Shown: positions 12,341-23,235 of the stretch, piece by piece | Position numbering within the stretch: the first letter of the stretch is position 1 | Layout: each line of letters opens with the position of its first letter | NCBI GenBank assembly: GCA_029891345.1 | Contig: CM057005.1 | Coordinates: 68,023,760 to 68,087,759, forward strand | Source of the DNA: Dryococelus australis | Lineage: Eukaryota > Arthropoda > Insecta > Phasmatodea > Phasmatidae | Length of the DNA stretch: 64,000 nucleotides | Reading direction: 5' to 3' | Translations under genes and position numbers: made by a program | The notes under the pieces: generated by a model | The model's database searches: none | Seen by the model: the letters and a program-made list of their open reading frames with translations, nothing else | What the model was told of the DNA's origin: nothing

Positions 12341-12595
12341 TAGGGACCTGCAAAATTCGCGTTTTTTTTTTAACACGTGAAGCTAAAATTCATAGTACTA
12401 TTTATACTTGAGCCGGGATCGTTTCTCCATTGGTTGCTGCATACATGTGAAGTCATACCCTTTCTAAGCCAAATACACGTGATTGGGCCACACAGTTGTT
12501 AAAATGTTCATTAAATTCGCGCGTCAAATAACGATTGATCCAATGACACACGTATTTCAAAGGAAAAGTGTTTTTAAGTTTAACATGTCCTCAAA
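12341..12595 (+). mobile_element. Family D hAT-type MITE, right end lost
   Basis: Left end TAGGGACCTGCAAAATTCGC matches family D; the interior keeps the TCTCCATTGGTTGCTGC block and the near-terminal TAACATGTCCTC. The right inverted end is missing; MITE-A begins immediately (12598). It sits inside repeat J directly after CTGGTAAA, which fits the hAT target pattern, but the second copy of that octamer is lost. Confidence 0.65.
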
Positions 12596-12597
12596 TA

Positions 12598-13016
12598 AAT
12601 GCTGTTCACGATAAAGTGGGCACATCTGAAATCAACGTAAGGAAAAAGTCACTGTCCCTGCCTGTGTGTATTTTAACGGGCGCCCTGAGTGACACACGCG
12701 CCCAGCAAAGTTGGTAACGACGGATGGGAAGTAGTTCCATATCTTAACGTCGAATGAAAAGTGTTAGGTAACCATTTGTAATAACTTCAAATTAGTAATT
12801 TAACCTGTTAAGTGTATCGAAGTGTGCAAATTAGTATATTGGAAGAATTTTTAAACTTTTCTAATAATTTCTCAGTTTCACTTGACCGGCGCATGAATAA
12901 CGTGATGAGGCCCGTGGCAATGTTAATTTTACATAAGGCGGGATAATACACAACGTTCATACAAGCATATATTAAGCAGGGCTTTCAAAAATGCTCGTTT
13001 TACCGTGAACAGCCTA
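12598..13016 (+). mobile_element. MITE-A copy
   Basis: About 419 bp. Left AAATGCTGTTCACGATAAAG follows TA (12596-12597), right TTTTACCGTGAACAGCCTA precedes TA. Interior landmarks present: GGTAACGACGGATGGGAAGT, AAGGCGG, GCAGGGCTTTC. Confidence 0.88.
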
Positions 13017-13133
13017 TAATAACGCGAATTTCTAAGATCCCTACTCATAAATTACTCGCCAGTCGACAGTACAGCCAACAGGGAAGTTTTCACGGCCCGC
13101 TCTCGGTTGCCAATCGATAGAGCTAGTGATTTT

Positions 13134-13403
13134 TCGCGAAAAATTATGAGTACACGGTAGACTTCAATACTATAAGCACCCAACAGTAGTTTATCTATTG
13201 TGGTTGCTGTCTGTTTGAGAAGGCAGTTTCATATTTGCCCGCGCCACTCGGAACTCGGCAACATCGATACGGCCCCTACGGGATTCGTGTGCGAACAATT
13301 AACACGTGCCAAAAAGTAATTCAGCGAGTCAAGATATAGGTAAAAGACCCTACAGTGTTCTGAAGTAGAACTTGTCTTGAAATATTTTCGCGAAATTTCA
13401 CTA
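13134..13403 (+). mobile_element. Family D hAT-type MITE (variant subfamily)
   Basis: 270 bp bounded by TAGTGATTTTTCGCGAAAA and, read from the right, TAGTGAAATTTCGCGAAAA: a near-identical terminal inverted repeat with family D's TTCGCG core. Flanking octamers GATAGAGC and CCGTTACC do not match, so the target duplication is lost or the ends are slightly off. Confidence 0.7.
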
Positions 13404-13451
13404 CCGTTACCAATCGGACACTAGATTAGTCCACATGTCTCGCGCTTCCTA

Positions 13452-13856
13452 TAGACTGTTCACAGTAAAATGAGCACTTTTGAAAACCCTGCTTAAGATA
13501 TACATGTATACACGTTAAATCAACATTGCCATGGACCTTGTCACTTTATTCATGCGTCGGTCAAGTGAAACTGATAAATTATTAGAAAAGTAAATATTGC
13601 ACAAATCTGCTCATTTTTACACTTCGATGCATTAGAATATACAGAAAGCAAGAGAAATAATTTAAGTTACCACAGATGGTTACCTAACACTTTTTGTTCG
13701 ACGTTAATATATGGAACTACTTTCTCCTCCATCGTCGCCAACTTTACTGGACACATGTCGCTCACTGCGCCCGTTAAAACATGTGCAGGTCGTTGCAGTG
13801 ACTTTTTTACTACGGTGGTTGATTTCAAAAATGCTCACTTTATCGTGAACAGTCTT
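13452..13856 (-). mobile_element. MITE-A copy, minus orientation
   Basis: Left TAGACTGTTCACAGTAAAAT after TA (13450-13451); right TTTATCGTGAACAGTCTT before TA (13857-13858). The interior reads as the reverse complement of the 12598 copy, so the two form an inverted pair separated by about 435 bp. Confidence 0.85.
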
Positions 13857-14219
13857 TATCAGAGAATACGGGCACCATGCCGACATGAAAGCAACCACCG
13901 TGCCATTTTTTCTCTGTGCACATATCTAATCTGTGCTGCCGCTCAGGACCCACACTCAATAAGAGATTCCTCGCCAATTGACGTCCTCGGACGGGCGCCC
14001 ATCTGCGACGGAAGCGCCGGCCGACTGTAGGCTAACCCACGCGTGCCCGGACAGAAATAGACGAATTACCCCCGTTCCTGCCTCGCCGAAGTAGTGCAGC
14101 CTTGGCATGTGAGGGGCAGTCGTCTACCGTCCGACTAACTCAAGTGGAAAACCGGGAGAAATAGGGCTAGATCAGGCCCTTTTCCTTTTCCAACCATCCT
14201 TCTCTCTCTCTCGTCGACA
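13857..14219. other. No recognised feature, GC-richer
   Basis: A stretch of higher GC than its surroundings, ending in a short CT-rich tract. No domain or shared repeat recognised. Confidence 0.4.
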
Positions 14220-14452
14220 GGGCCGCGATGGTGCAGTGGTTAGACTAATCGCCTCCCACCTAGGCGAACAGGGCTCGATTATAGGCGGGGTGGAAATCGC
14301 GCCGGGCGATGCAGCTTGTAGGCGGGTTTTCTCGGGGATCTCCCGTTTCCCGCGCCCTTTCATTTCAACGCTGCTCCATGCTCACATCGCTTCACCACCA
14401 TCGGCTCTCAAGACCTCGATGTTACGAGCCGCGTAAATATCTTCACTCACTT
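14220..14452 (+). mobile_element. SINE-1, near full-length
   Basis: tRNA-like head GGCCGCGATGGTGCAGTGGT contains the A box; the B box region (GGGCTCGATTATAGG) is mutated. The body has GCGGGTTTTCTCGGGGATCT and CGCTGCTCCATGCTCAC; the tail is CTCAAGACCTCGATGTTACG with ATCTTCACTCAC. The tail's usual TTAAGAG reads TTACGAG here. Confidence 0.85.
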
Positions 14453-14589
14453 TCGTATCTACACAGGAGCTTCAAGGTCGTGCAGACAGTTTGGACGGAA
14501 CATGCAAGTACAAGCGTTATATGCAAACTATCAGTTGTCAGTAATAAGAGTTAACATGTACAGAACAACTAGAAATGAAAACATACGTA

Positions 14590-15062
14590 TGGGTTATTCA
14601 CGGTAAAGTGAGCGCTTTTTAAGGCTCTCCCAACAGGGACTGACTATTATAAGCTATTCACGGTAAAGTGAGCACTTTTGAAAGCCCTCTCATATGGAAT
14701 AATAATCAATAAATATATTTTATTTTGGCCCTAGATGATAACTTCCGAGTGCGGTGGAATATACACACTGTGTTTATTACTTACATGGCAATATGCATTA
14801 AAAAAAGTTGTTAAAGTATAAAAAATTGCGGGAAGCAAAAAGTTACGAGGGCGCCAAAAGTGCTCACTTTACCGTGGACAGCCTATAATAAAGATATTTT
14901 ATTGCAACCTCAGGCAACTTTTGAGAGCGGTGAAATGTATACATTGTGTTTATGAGTCACATGTCAATGTTTATATTAAAAATTGGCAGAAATATAGAAA
15001 TTGGCTGAAAAGAAACACGTAGTAGGACTTTAAAAATTTCTCACTTTACCGTGAATAGCCTA
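14590..15062 (+). mobile_element. MITE-B (outer copy) interrupted by a second MITE-B
   Basis: Outer element left part TGGGTTATTCACGGTAAAG to GACTGACTAT, then TA, the inner copy, TA, and ATAAAGATATTTTATTG onward to TCTCACTTTACCGTGAATAG. Taking out the inner copy and one TA recreates the normal family B core. This is the cleanest evidence here that these MITEs duplicate TA on insertion. Confidence 0.88.
14650..14885 (+). mobile_element. MITE-B (inner copy), inserted in an older MITE-B
   Basis: 236 bp: TAAGCTATTCACGGTAAAGT to TTTACCGTGGACAGCCTA, flanked by TA at 14648-14649 and 14886-14887. Same orientation as its host element. Confidence 0.88.
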
Positions 15063-15532
15063 TGCCAGTGTAAATGGCGTGAAGTAAGAGGAGAAGACTG
15101 CTACAATTCTTGGTTTTTCGGCGTAAGGAAAACGTATACGTAATGAAACAGACTGCCCAGTTCAATACATCACCCTTCCCATCGCAACCTCGGTCAGGCA
15201 ACTCGAACACTGAGGACAAGGGACCACGCCCTTCAATCGCGAAGTCTTTGAGTGCGAGAATACATAACGATCGCTTGGGCAAATGATGGAGTTATAACAG
15301 TATGATTTACTGTACCTTCATGAACAGCAAAAGTATTCCTAAATATTATATCACGAACATCAAGTTGATGAGTATAGGCATACGAAGGGGCTGACGTATA
15401 TGGGCTTTACCGAAAAAAAAAAAAAAAAAATCCAAAATTCTACTACCAGGATTTGATGTCATACCCTGTAAAGAAAATCTATGCAATAACGATATGAATA
15501 CAAAACTTTCTTTACACTAAGTAACTTGCTTA
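15063..15532. other. No recognised feature; A19 run
   Basis: Unique-looking sequence with an A run of about 19 at 15412-15430. Confidence 0.45.
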
Positions 15533-15933
15533 AAGGCTGTTCACGATAAAGTGAGCACTTTTGTAATCAACCTCAGAAAAAAAGGCACTGCCCCTATCTG
15601 CAAGTATTTCAACGGGTACCCTGAGTGACATGCGCCCAGGAAAGTTGGTAACGATGGATGGGAAGTAGTTCCGTGCTAGGTTATCATTTCTGATAACTTA
15701 AATAATTTCTTTCGCTTTCTGTTTATTTTTTAATGCATCGAAGTGTAAAAAAGGGCAGATTTCAGATATTTAATTTTCAAATACTTTCACACTTTCACTT
15801 GACCGACACATGAATAAAGTGATGAGACCCACGTCAATGTTAATCTTATGTAAGGCGGAAGAATACACAATGTGCATTCAAGTAGATTTCAAGCAGTGCT
15901 TTCAAAAGTGCTCATTTTACCATGAATAGCCTA
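15533..15933 (+). mobile_element. MITE-A copy
   Basis: 401 bp: AAGGCTGTTCACGATAAAGT after TA (15531-15532) to CATGAATAGCCTA before TA. A short internal deletion removes part of the TTAACGTCGAATAAAAAGTG block. Confidence 0.88.
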
Positions 15934-16093
15934 TAACAACCTCATGCTTGTATACAAAGCCGTTGCGGTCAGGGGCTCGCCTTGCACTAAACCACCGAAT
16001 AAGGTCGGCACTGCGATCACTTCGCGCCGCATGCTCGCACAGCTCGAACATACCGAGCTGCTTGTCACGATGCACCACGCGACAAAAAGTGAT

Positions 16094-16832
16094 TACACTC
16101 CATCATCCGCGGTTACTTTCAACTCTCATGAAGCCCTGCTAAAGTTCTACTTCCAGGATATTCCTCCGCCTCATATAAACAAAACTTAGCAAATTACACC
16201 AGAGTGCCAACGCATCGCATTCGTGCGCGCTCGTTGTAAAGGCTGTTCACGATCAAATGAGCACTTTTGAAATCAACCGTCGGAAAATGTCACTGTCCCA
16301 AGCTGCGTGTATTTTTAACGGGCGCACGTAGCGGCATCCGTCCAGTAAAGTTGGCAACAACGAAGGGAAAGTAGTTCCATGTCTCAACCTTGAATTTAAC
16401 AGTGTTCTATAATAATTTTACAGATTTCGTTCTTTGACGCGTGACTAAAGTGATCAGGTCCACGGCAAATGGCGAAAGGATACACAGTGTGATTACAAGT
16501 AGATCTTAAGCAGGGCTTTCAAAAGTGCTGCTTTTACCGTGATCAGCCTATAGTAATATTTCGTATGTGGACTATTTCCTGCAGGCATTGCCAACACGCC
16601 TGTTTTATCCCTTTCTTTATTCACGTTAGTTATAAATGAAAAAAAAAAGTGTAGATTATAAATAAAATTTAAGAAAAAGTTAAATTTAACCAAAAATATT
16701 GTACTTGTATGTTAATACAATTATTAAACACTTGTGATAGGCAGAATTTTTAAGAAACAACAGTTACATGTCATACATAGGATGTTTTTAAAAGGTTTGA
16801 TTCAAAAAGTGTGAAGAAACCATTTAGAAAAT
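16094..16832 (-). mobile_element. MITE-C, minus orientation, split by a MITE-A
   Basis: The left part (16094-16238) holds the C terminus GGTTACTTTCAACT, then GAAGCCCTGCTAAAGT and TTCCAGGATATTCCTCC. The right part (16551-16832) resumes at TAATATTTCGTATG and runs to GATTCAAAAAGTGTGAAGAA. Removing the inserted MITE-A rejoins the block that reads GTTGTAATATTTT in other C copies. Both outer termini are eroded. Confidence 0.8.
16239..16550 (+). mobile_element. MITE-A with internal deletion, nested in MITE-C
   Basis: 312 bp: AAGGCTGTTCACGATCAAAT to CTTTTACCGTGATCAGCCTA, TA on both sides. Roughly 100 bp of the usual interior (the CATCGAAGTGTAAAAATG block) is missing. It is younger than the host MITE-C. 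Confidence 0.85.
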
Positions 16833-17149
16833 ACGACAGAGAGAATTGTTGCACGTGTAATAAGCTCAAGGCCAATCGAGCTTTTCTAAAAGATCCGCCA
16901 AATTTTTCTATCATCCCCCTTGGTATCCTTTTACCAAGTCAAAGTTAAACTAGAATTGATGTGTGCATAAAGTGGCACTGCAGATTGTCAAACAGGTAAC
17001 TATTTTATAATTACTTACAATTCTTACGCCGATATGTTTAAAACAAGGGGCGACGAGAACTAAGAAACATTTTCTTATAACGTCTCAAATGAACACGTCA
17101 GATTGCAAATCCTTTTACTCTCTAAAGGTCACTTGATTGGGACAAAATC
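16833..17149. other. No recognised feature
   Basis: Unique-looking AT-rich sequence. Confidence 0.4.
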
Positions 17150-17352
17150 AACTTGTCATCCCATTGGCTGACGACCAGCCAATAACCTACGTTGTAGTGT
17201 ACAGTAAACGTATTCGGCGTCACGTGAACCAGTAGGGCAACCGGCGAATAGGAAAAAGTGAATGAAACCTGATCTTGAAGTGGTGGCGAGAGATGTATAA
17301 CTTCTAACTTGTTCTGAATGCCAGCAAATATGCGGACACTTCAAAGTGTTAA
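17150..17352 (+). mobile_element. Possible right end of a TTAA element (family K-like)
   Basis: The segment resembles 33540-33758: ATTGGCTGACGACCAGCCAA against ATTGGTTCACAGCCGGCCAA, and a common end CAAAGTGTTAA. No left end was found, so this is a fragment or a chance likeness. Confidence 0.3.
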
Positions 17353-17401
17353 AGGGATCGATGACTGCGTGCACTGCAAAAGACGCCATGTGATGCATGA
17401 G

Positions 17402-17674
17402 TAGAGACCCGAGATATTCGCGAGTTCAGTTACCTGTAGGCTAGACTTCGTAGTCTTATATGCTCTCATAGAGGTATTAACAGTGTACTAGTTGATTGAT
17501 GTGGTAGTAAAAGGCGGTGGTTGGACGCACAATTTACTGCACGTCTGTTATTTGGTCATTTATCTCCAGGAGGTGTCAAACAACACGTCGACCAATTACA
17601 AAAGTAACATGAAAGTACATGTGTGTGAATTACAACTCGTCTAGTAATGAACCCGCGAAATTCTCGGGTCTCTG
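17402..17674 (+). mobile_element. Family D hAT-type MITE, complete, perfect 8-bp TSD
   Basis: 273 bp with inverted ends TAGAGACCCGAG...TTCGCG and, from the right, CAGAGACCCGAGAATTTCGC. TGCATGAG is duplicated exactly at 17394-17401 and 17675-17682. This is the best type copy for family D. Confidence 0.93.
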
Positions 17675-18451
17675 TGCATGAGGTATGCACGGTCGTGTTC
17701 ACTTTTACAGTGGCTTAGACGGAGCAGTAGCATTGCGTCAGCGGAATTAAATTATTCCGCTGGCTGCATTAACGTCGAACATCAGCCATGCGAAGACGCC
17801 TACGCTGGAAAATACATATTGAGCGATATGAAAACCAATGGCAGTTATAGGAGACCCATGCATTTTAATACGGGACAGTTGTCGAAAGATTAGGAGGCAG
17901 AGGTATGAAAATTTCTCGACAGGGTCAGCAAAGTCGTGCTTCCCGATAAATGAATTCGCAAATCCATCCAGTCACGATCGGCAAGCTTCTAATCCGAACC
18001 AACTCCGCGGAGCATCGGATAGGCTAAACAGAATATAATACACCGGCTCCTACAATTAGTGCCCCAGCCGAAATCAATCGTTTTCAACGACCATTACGAA
18101 TAATGGAATCGACAAAACATATCTCTACTAATCTGTAGGCCGGTAGTTTCGATAACGCGCTGCAGTGTTTCTGATCACGGGAAAAGAAAATTAACTCGCC
18201 TACGAAATTCGTCCCTCAAATTCAACCTGTCCTTAATCACGGGTCTATAATCGAGACCAGGTAATAAGAAGCCTGTTTATACATTAAAGTATCCTAAACT
18301 TAAATCCAGAGACGCCACACGACTTCATTGTATACCTGGGGTTCAGAACTAAAACCACGTGGTCCAAAAAGGCATATCCCTAAACTGATAATTTTTTTGT
18401 ACTTGTTTCTAACAATACTTTGGAAACTAACTGGCAAAGACCAACTTTTTA
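17675..18451. other. No recognised feature
   Basis: Unique-looking sequence, short frames only. Confidence 0.45.
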
Positions 18452-18883
18452 TAGTCCAGTCACGGTTATTTCGAACTTTTCTGAAGCCTTGCTCAAGTAC
18501 TTCTTCCAGATATTCCTCCGCCTAATACAAACAAATCTTAACCTAGTCGAGAAAACTACACCAAAGGAGAGAGCGCATCGCATTCGTGAGCACCCGGTGT
18601 AATACTATTTTACAAGAGAAATATTTCTTACTAGGCATTACTAACACACCCTTCTTTCCCCCATGTTTTTATTAACATTAATTAAAATTGAAGTACTATG
18701 GTTTATAGATAACATATAACCAAAAGTTCAATTTAACCAAACATAAGATACCTTTATGTCAACAGAAGCATATAATGCTAATGATACATGACATACTTGG
18801 AAATAACCAATTATGTAAAATGGAGTGTTTTTTTTCTTCAAAATTTTGATTCTAAAGGTGTGAAAAAACCGCGAATAGTCTCT
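18452..18883 (-). mobile_element. MITE-C, minus orientation
   Basis: Starts AGTCCAGTCACGGTTATTTC after TA (18450-18451). Internal blocks GAAGCCTTGCTCAAGTACTT, TTACTAGGCATTACTAACAC and TCAATTTAACCAAACATAAG are all present, ending GTGTGAAAAAACCGCGAATA. The right TA flank is eroded. Confidence 0.85.
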
Positions 18884-19139
18884 TCGACTACAGTAAATTA
18901 GAGTAAATTTTACAACACGTTACTTTGAAATGTGTAAAACTGAAGTTGAATTTTTATAACAAATTGCTGTAGACTTAAAAATATATTATAAACATGGATA
19001 TACATAAACTATTTTGTACGTTCCCTAAAACAATGCGTAGGGTGCAATATTATTTTACTCGTAATGGTTCAAGAAAATTTTCGGAAAGTAGTTTACAAAT
19101 AATTGGTTTGTAAAACGCACAAAAAGATCGCCTTGGTTG
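18884..19139. other. No recognised feature
   Basis: AT-rich, nothing assignable. Confidence 0.4.
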
Positions 19140-19483
19140 AACTTCTATATACGTTGTGTATTCTTCCGTCTCATCATTTTATTCATGCGTTGGTAACATG
19201 AAACTGTGAAATGATAAAGGAAGTAAATACTTTACAAATATGCTCATTTTTACACCACGATGCATAAAAAAAAATAGAAAGTGAAAGAAATAATTTTACA
19301 TTATCACAAGTGGTTACCTAACACTTTTTATTCGACGTTTAAGATATGAACTACTTTCCATCCGTTGTAACCAACTTTACTGGGCAAATTTCACTGTGCG
19401 CCCATTAAAATATATGCATGCAGGGGCAGTGACATTATTCTAAGATTCATTTCCAAAGTGCTCACTTTATCGTGAGCAGCCCT
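19140..19483 (-). mobile_element. MITE-A, minus orientation, left end missing
   Basis: Begins inside the element at the GTGTATTCTTCCGTCTCAT block and continues through CTAACACTTTTTATTCGACG to GCTCACTTTATCGTGAGCAG. The left terminus (GGCTGTTCACGG side) is absent. Confidence 0.8.
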
Positions 19484-20228
19484 TACAAACTACCTATCAA
19501 CAGTAGGTATCTGAACACTGCCAGTCGAACGTAGATGAAAACCACGCGGCGAAATATACCATAGTTTATTACCTTCCGCCTAAATTTCTTTGAAATCCAA
19601 AGCTCATTCTTTTAGCTAGCCGTGTCTTTCCTTCCTTCACAAGTTTAATCACCGACATGTAATTAGATTACACGTGCGTCCATGCGGGCTTCTACAGAGC
19701 TAGTTCTTAATCCAACATGTGTTGACAAGAGAATCGATTTAAGCTTCCACAAATTCAAATATCGCACTTTTAATAAGCGGTTGAACCGCATACGGTAGCG
19801 TCGCTCACCCGTTTGCAGCATGCGGCACACAGACCTTGCTCGCTCTCAGCTTTTTTTTTTCTTCCCTGTAATTATCTCCAGCCTAAACAGTTAAAAATAT
19901 ATAAGAGCTGAAATAAAAGTTTATCTAACGAACGTCATAGAGGTTACTAAAAACTGCTGTTGTGTTTACCTTCGCGCTAGAGCTCACACAACTAACTTTT
20001 TACATCACATAAAGATGAATGACGTGGACTATAAGAAATTATTTATAAATGTACCATATCGGTTTATAAGTACAGTAACCAATTGCGAATGGTAAAATAT
20101 TTTCCCATACACCCACAGTATTGTACCCGCGGTTGTATATGAAAGAGTCACATGTGTGGGAAAGTTCGCAACTTTCTATAGTAGCGATGCTAAACATTCA
20201 CATATTTTCAGCCTGATACGTAGTACTA
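19484..20228. other. No recognised feature
   Basis: Unique-looking sequence with a T run around 19851-19860. Confidence 0.45.
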
Positions 20229-20450
20229 TAGGCTGTTCACGGTAAAGTGAGCACTTTTTAAGGCTCTGCTAAATTTTTCATTTCAATTAATTTATACCTT
20301 TCCGCAACTTTTAAATCTAAACAGTGCAATATGGCTATTAAACACAGTGTATACATTACATCACACTCAATAGTTAACGTCTGAGACTGCAATAAAATAT
20401 ATTTATTAGGGGTTCATGCCTTTTGTGAGGGCCTTAAAAAGTGCTATGTT
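20229..20450 (-). mobile_element. MITE-B, minus orientation, right end eroded
   Basis: Left TAGGCTGTTCACGGTAAAGT after TA. Interior reads as reverse complement of the 1102 copy (ACACAGTGTATACATT, GTTAACGTCTGAGACTGCAA). It ends near GGGCCTTAAAAAGTGCT; the last part of the terminus is replaced by unrelated bases. Confidence 0.8.
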
Positions 20451-20515
20451 TCCATATACCGTATTACATAAAAAGCTTTAATCGGAAAATTACCAGAACT
20501 TTTTTTACAGTGTAA

Positions 20516-20841
20516 TTAAGGCTCAGTCTCACCTATTAAGCAGAAATTCTTCGTTTCCGTGTCATAATTTCAGTTTCAGAGGTAGTATGGGAAAAGTTTG
20601 ATTATAGAAATTTTACAATTTATTAGTCGTTAATAATAAGGAAATTATTGATAAAATATAAATGTGTTCCTGACTTTTTACAACTAGCAGATAAAACACA
20701 ACAAAAATTAAGCACAAAAATATTAAACAACTCATAAAATATAAATTTTCTATAATCGTACATTGTCAGTAATTACTATGAATCCAAAATTATGACGCTA
20801 AAACGAAGACTTTCTGTAAAAGACACGAAGCCGAGCTTTAA
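20516..20841. mobile_element. Fold-back TIR element flanked by TTAA (family M)
   Basis: Long imperfect inverted repeat: the left arm GGCTCAGTCTC...ATTCTTCGTTTC, CATAATTTCAG, GATTATAGAAATTTT reappears inverted in the right arm as AAATTTTCTATAATC, AAAATTATGACG, GAAGACTTTCTG, GAAGCCGAGC. Both outer edges abut TTAA (20516-20519, 20838-20841), the piggyBac-type target. About 318 bp between the TTAAs, non-coding. Confidence 0.65.
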
Positions 20842-21066
20842 CATCAAAATGAAATAATGGCGAGAAAAATAATAGTCTTACATTTCTACAGTAAATCTTT
20901 ATACAAATTATTTATAAAATGTGTAAGATTTTATAAAAATCTATTTAAAATACGACGTTTTGATGTTTAATTCTTGCTGCGTTTTTTTTTACAATAAAGT
21001 AATTACATTACTAAAAACTGAGGGAAGCACTGTCGTTTTCCGTCAAACGTACCGCTATATCTTATA

Positions 21067-21483
21067 TAGGCTGTTCGCGGTAAAATGAGCACTTTAAGCC
21101 CTGCTTAAAATCTACTTTTATGCACGTAGTGTATTCTTCCGCCATGTGTGAGATTAACATTTCCACGGGCCTCATTTTATTTATGCGTAGGTCAAGTGAA
21201 ACTCTGAAATTATTATAAAAGTAATTATTTTTTTAATAGGCTTACTTTTAAATTTCGATGCATAAAAAAGAAGAGAAAGCAAAATAAATAATCTAGTTAT
21301 CACAAATGGCTACCTAACATTTTTTATACAACGTTAATACATGGAACTACTTTCCATCCTTCGTTAGCAACTTTACTAGGCGCATGTCGCTCAGTGCGCC
21401 CGTTAAAATATATACAGGCAGGAGAAGTGACTTTTTTATTAAGGTTGATTTCGAGAAGTGCTCACTTTATCGTGAACAGCCTG
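21067..21483 (-). mobile_element. MITE-A copy, minus orientation
   Basis: 417 bp: TAGGCTGTTCGCGGTAAAAT after TA (21065-21066) to CTTTATCGTGAACAGCCTG before TA. All interior blocks present. Confidence 0.87.
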
Positions 21484-22273
21484 TATTCTATTTAAATGTT
21501 AAATGCGGCCGCTCTGCGTCCTTTCTCTTGCATTGTTCTCCTCGGTCATGCGAGTCGCGACGCTCAAGGACGTCACGCGTAGACGGACTAGCGCGTAGTT
21601 ACAAAGGCGCCGCCCGCATCAACACTAGCGCGTGCCGCGATAAGGCTATCGGGACTCACGCCACTTCCTGTCCTAGGAGGTAGAAGGCCTGGCGTTATCG
21701 GTTCAAGAATGTTCCGGTAATCGCCTTGCTTCTCTCTTGGCACGACTCGGGGTGCGAAGAACCTTCTGGACCGGGCCCACTAGCCTATACAAGCCACGAC
21801 GGACCTCCCGAGTTGGGAGCCTGGAAGCGACTACAGCGAAGGTCTGGTTACGACGAGAAATGTGTACGTAATGAAAGTAGGTATTCTTTACGGCGCTGTT
21901 CGGGGCCGTCGTGTACGCAAACAGTCCCGACGTACACTATAACCAAGAATAATGCCATAAGTTATGACTACTTTCGTTTCCATACGTACACGTTTGTCAT
22001 CGTAACCCGACCTTGACCAGCGGGAGTAAAAACTCGGAGCATCGGTACAGTGGAAAATGAGACTGCACCGACGGACTGTATAACTAAGCGCGATTGACAG
22101 ACATTTGGAATGACGGAAAATGCCGTTTGATTGAACACGTGTAAATAATAAGTACGGATAAAGTTACTGTAGCAAGTAAAATGACAGTGTGATAAGGACT
22201 TAAACTACAACCGAGATTGTCATTAACCATTGCGCTCGCTGACAATAACAAGTGTTAATAGTAGATATAGGTA
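21484..22273. other. No recognised feature, GC-rich in the first 550 bp
   Basis: 21500-22050 is clearly GC-richer than the surrounding MITEs (GCGGCCGC, GGGCCC). Frames of 99 and 96 codons overlap it, without a recognisable domain. Could be an unrelated repeat or a host regulatory stretch; no evidence for either. Confidence 0.35.
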
Positions 22274-22676
22274 AAGGCTGTTCACGAGAAAATGAGCACT
22301 TTTGAAATCAACCTTAGAAAAAAAGCCTCTGCCTCTGCCCCTGCCTGCATATATTTTAACAGGCTTACTGAGGGACATGCACCCAGTTAAGCTGGTAACG
22401 ATGGATGAAAAGTAGTTCCATAAAAATTGAGGTTAACATTTCTGATAACTTCAATTATTTATTTCGCTTTCTGGTTTTTCTTTATGCGTCATGGTGTAAA
22501 AATAAAGAAATTTGTAAATTAATTATTTTTCTTATAATTTCACAGTTTCACCTAGCCGGCGCTCGAATAGAGTGATGACGCCCTTGGCAATGTTAACTTT
22601 ATGTAAGGCGGACGTGCGTAAAAGTAGATCTTCAGCAGGGCTTTCAGAAGTGCTCATTCTACCGTGAATAGCCTAT
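22274..22676 (+). mobile_element. MITE-A copy
   Basis: 403 bp: AAGGCTGTTCACGAGAAAAT after TA to CTACCGTGAATAGCCTA before TA (22677-22678). Forms an inverted pair with 21067-21483. Confidence 0.87.
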
Positions 22677-23235
22677 AATTTTAGTGTTGAAAATAATAGC
22701 TGTGTGCATTTTAAATTATAAATTAATTTTTTAAAAAATTGTATGTTTAGTATAAGAACTCTGATACGTCCAGGTGATATGTAAAGTCAACATAGATGAT
22801 TGAGAGACTTATGATCACTGACGAGATGCCACAAAAACTTACAAAGTAGGCCTAAGTATAAAAAAAATGTTTAAGAAGTTGGCAGTGCTTTACATAGCAT
22901 ATGTAAATCTCTGAGGGGAAGATAAAATTAACGACCGTACAGCCATACATAAATCTGAGCAGAATAAAAGCGCGGGATGTGCAACGCTGTAATCTTCTAG
23001 TGACGTCTTATTTACGCGCGCGGCCGGAGCTGGGTTTCAAAGATCAATCGTTCTTAACTTGACTACACACATACAGAGGCAATTAAGTTTTTTTCCTATA
23101 CATTATAATCCAACATTCACTTCGCAGTTCCTAACTATGGTATATTTGGGACTGCAGCCACAGCTCCTCCTTAGTTATGATTCTGTTATTTTGGCGAGGG
23201 AGCGTACCATCGAATGTGACCAGACATTTACTGTA
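22677..23235. other. No recognised feature
   Basis: AT-rich, nothing assignable. Confidence 0.4.

Noticed and set aside
16833..17352. A complete family K element ending at 17352
   Set aside because: Only the right end resembles family K; no TTAA-linked left end could be found.
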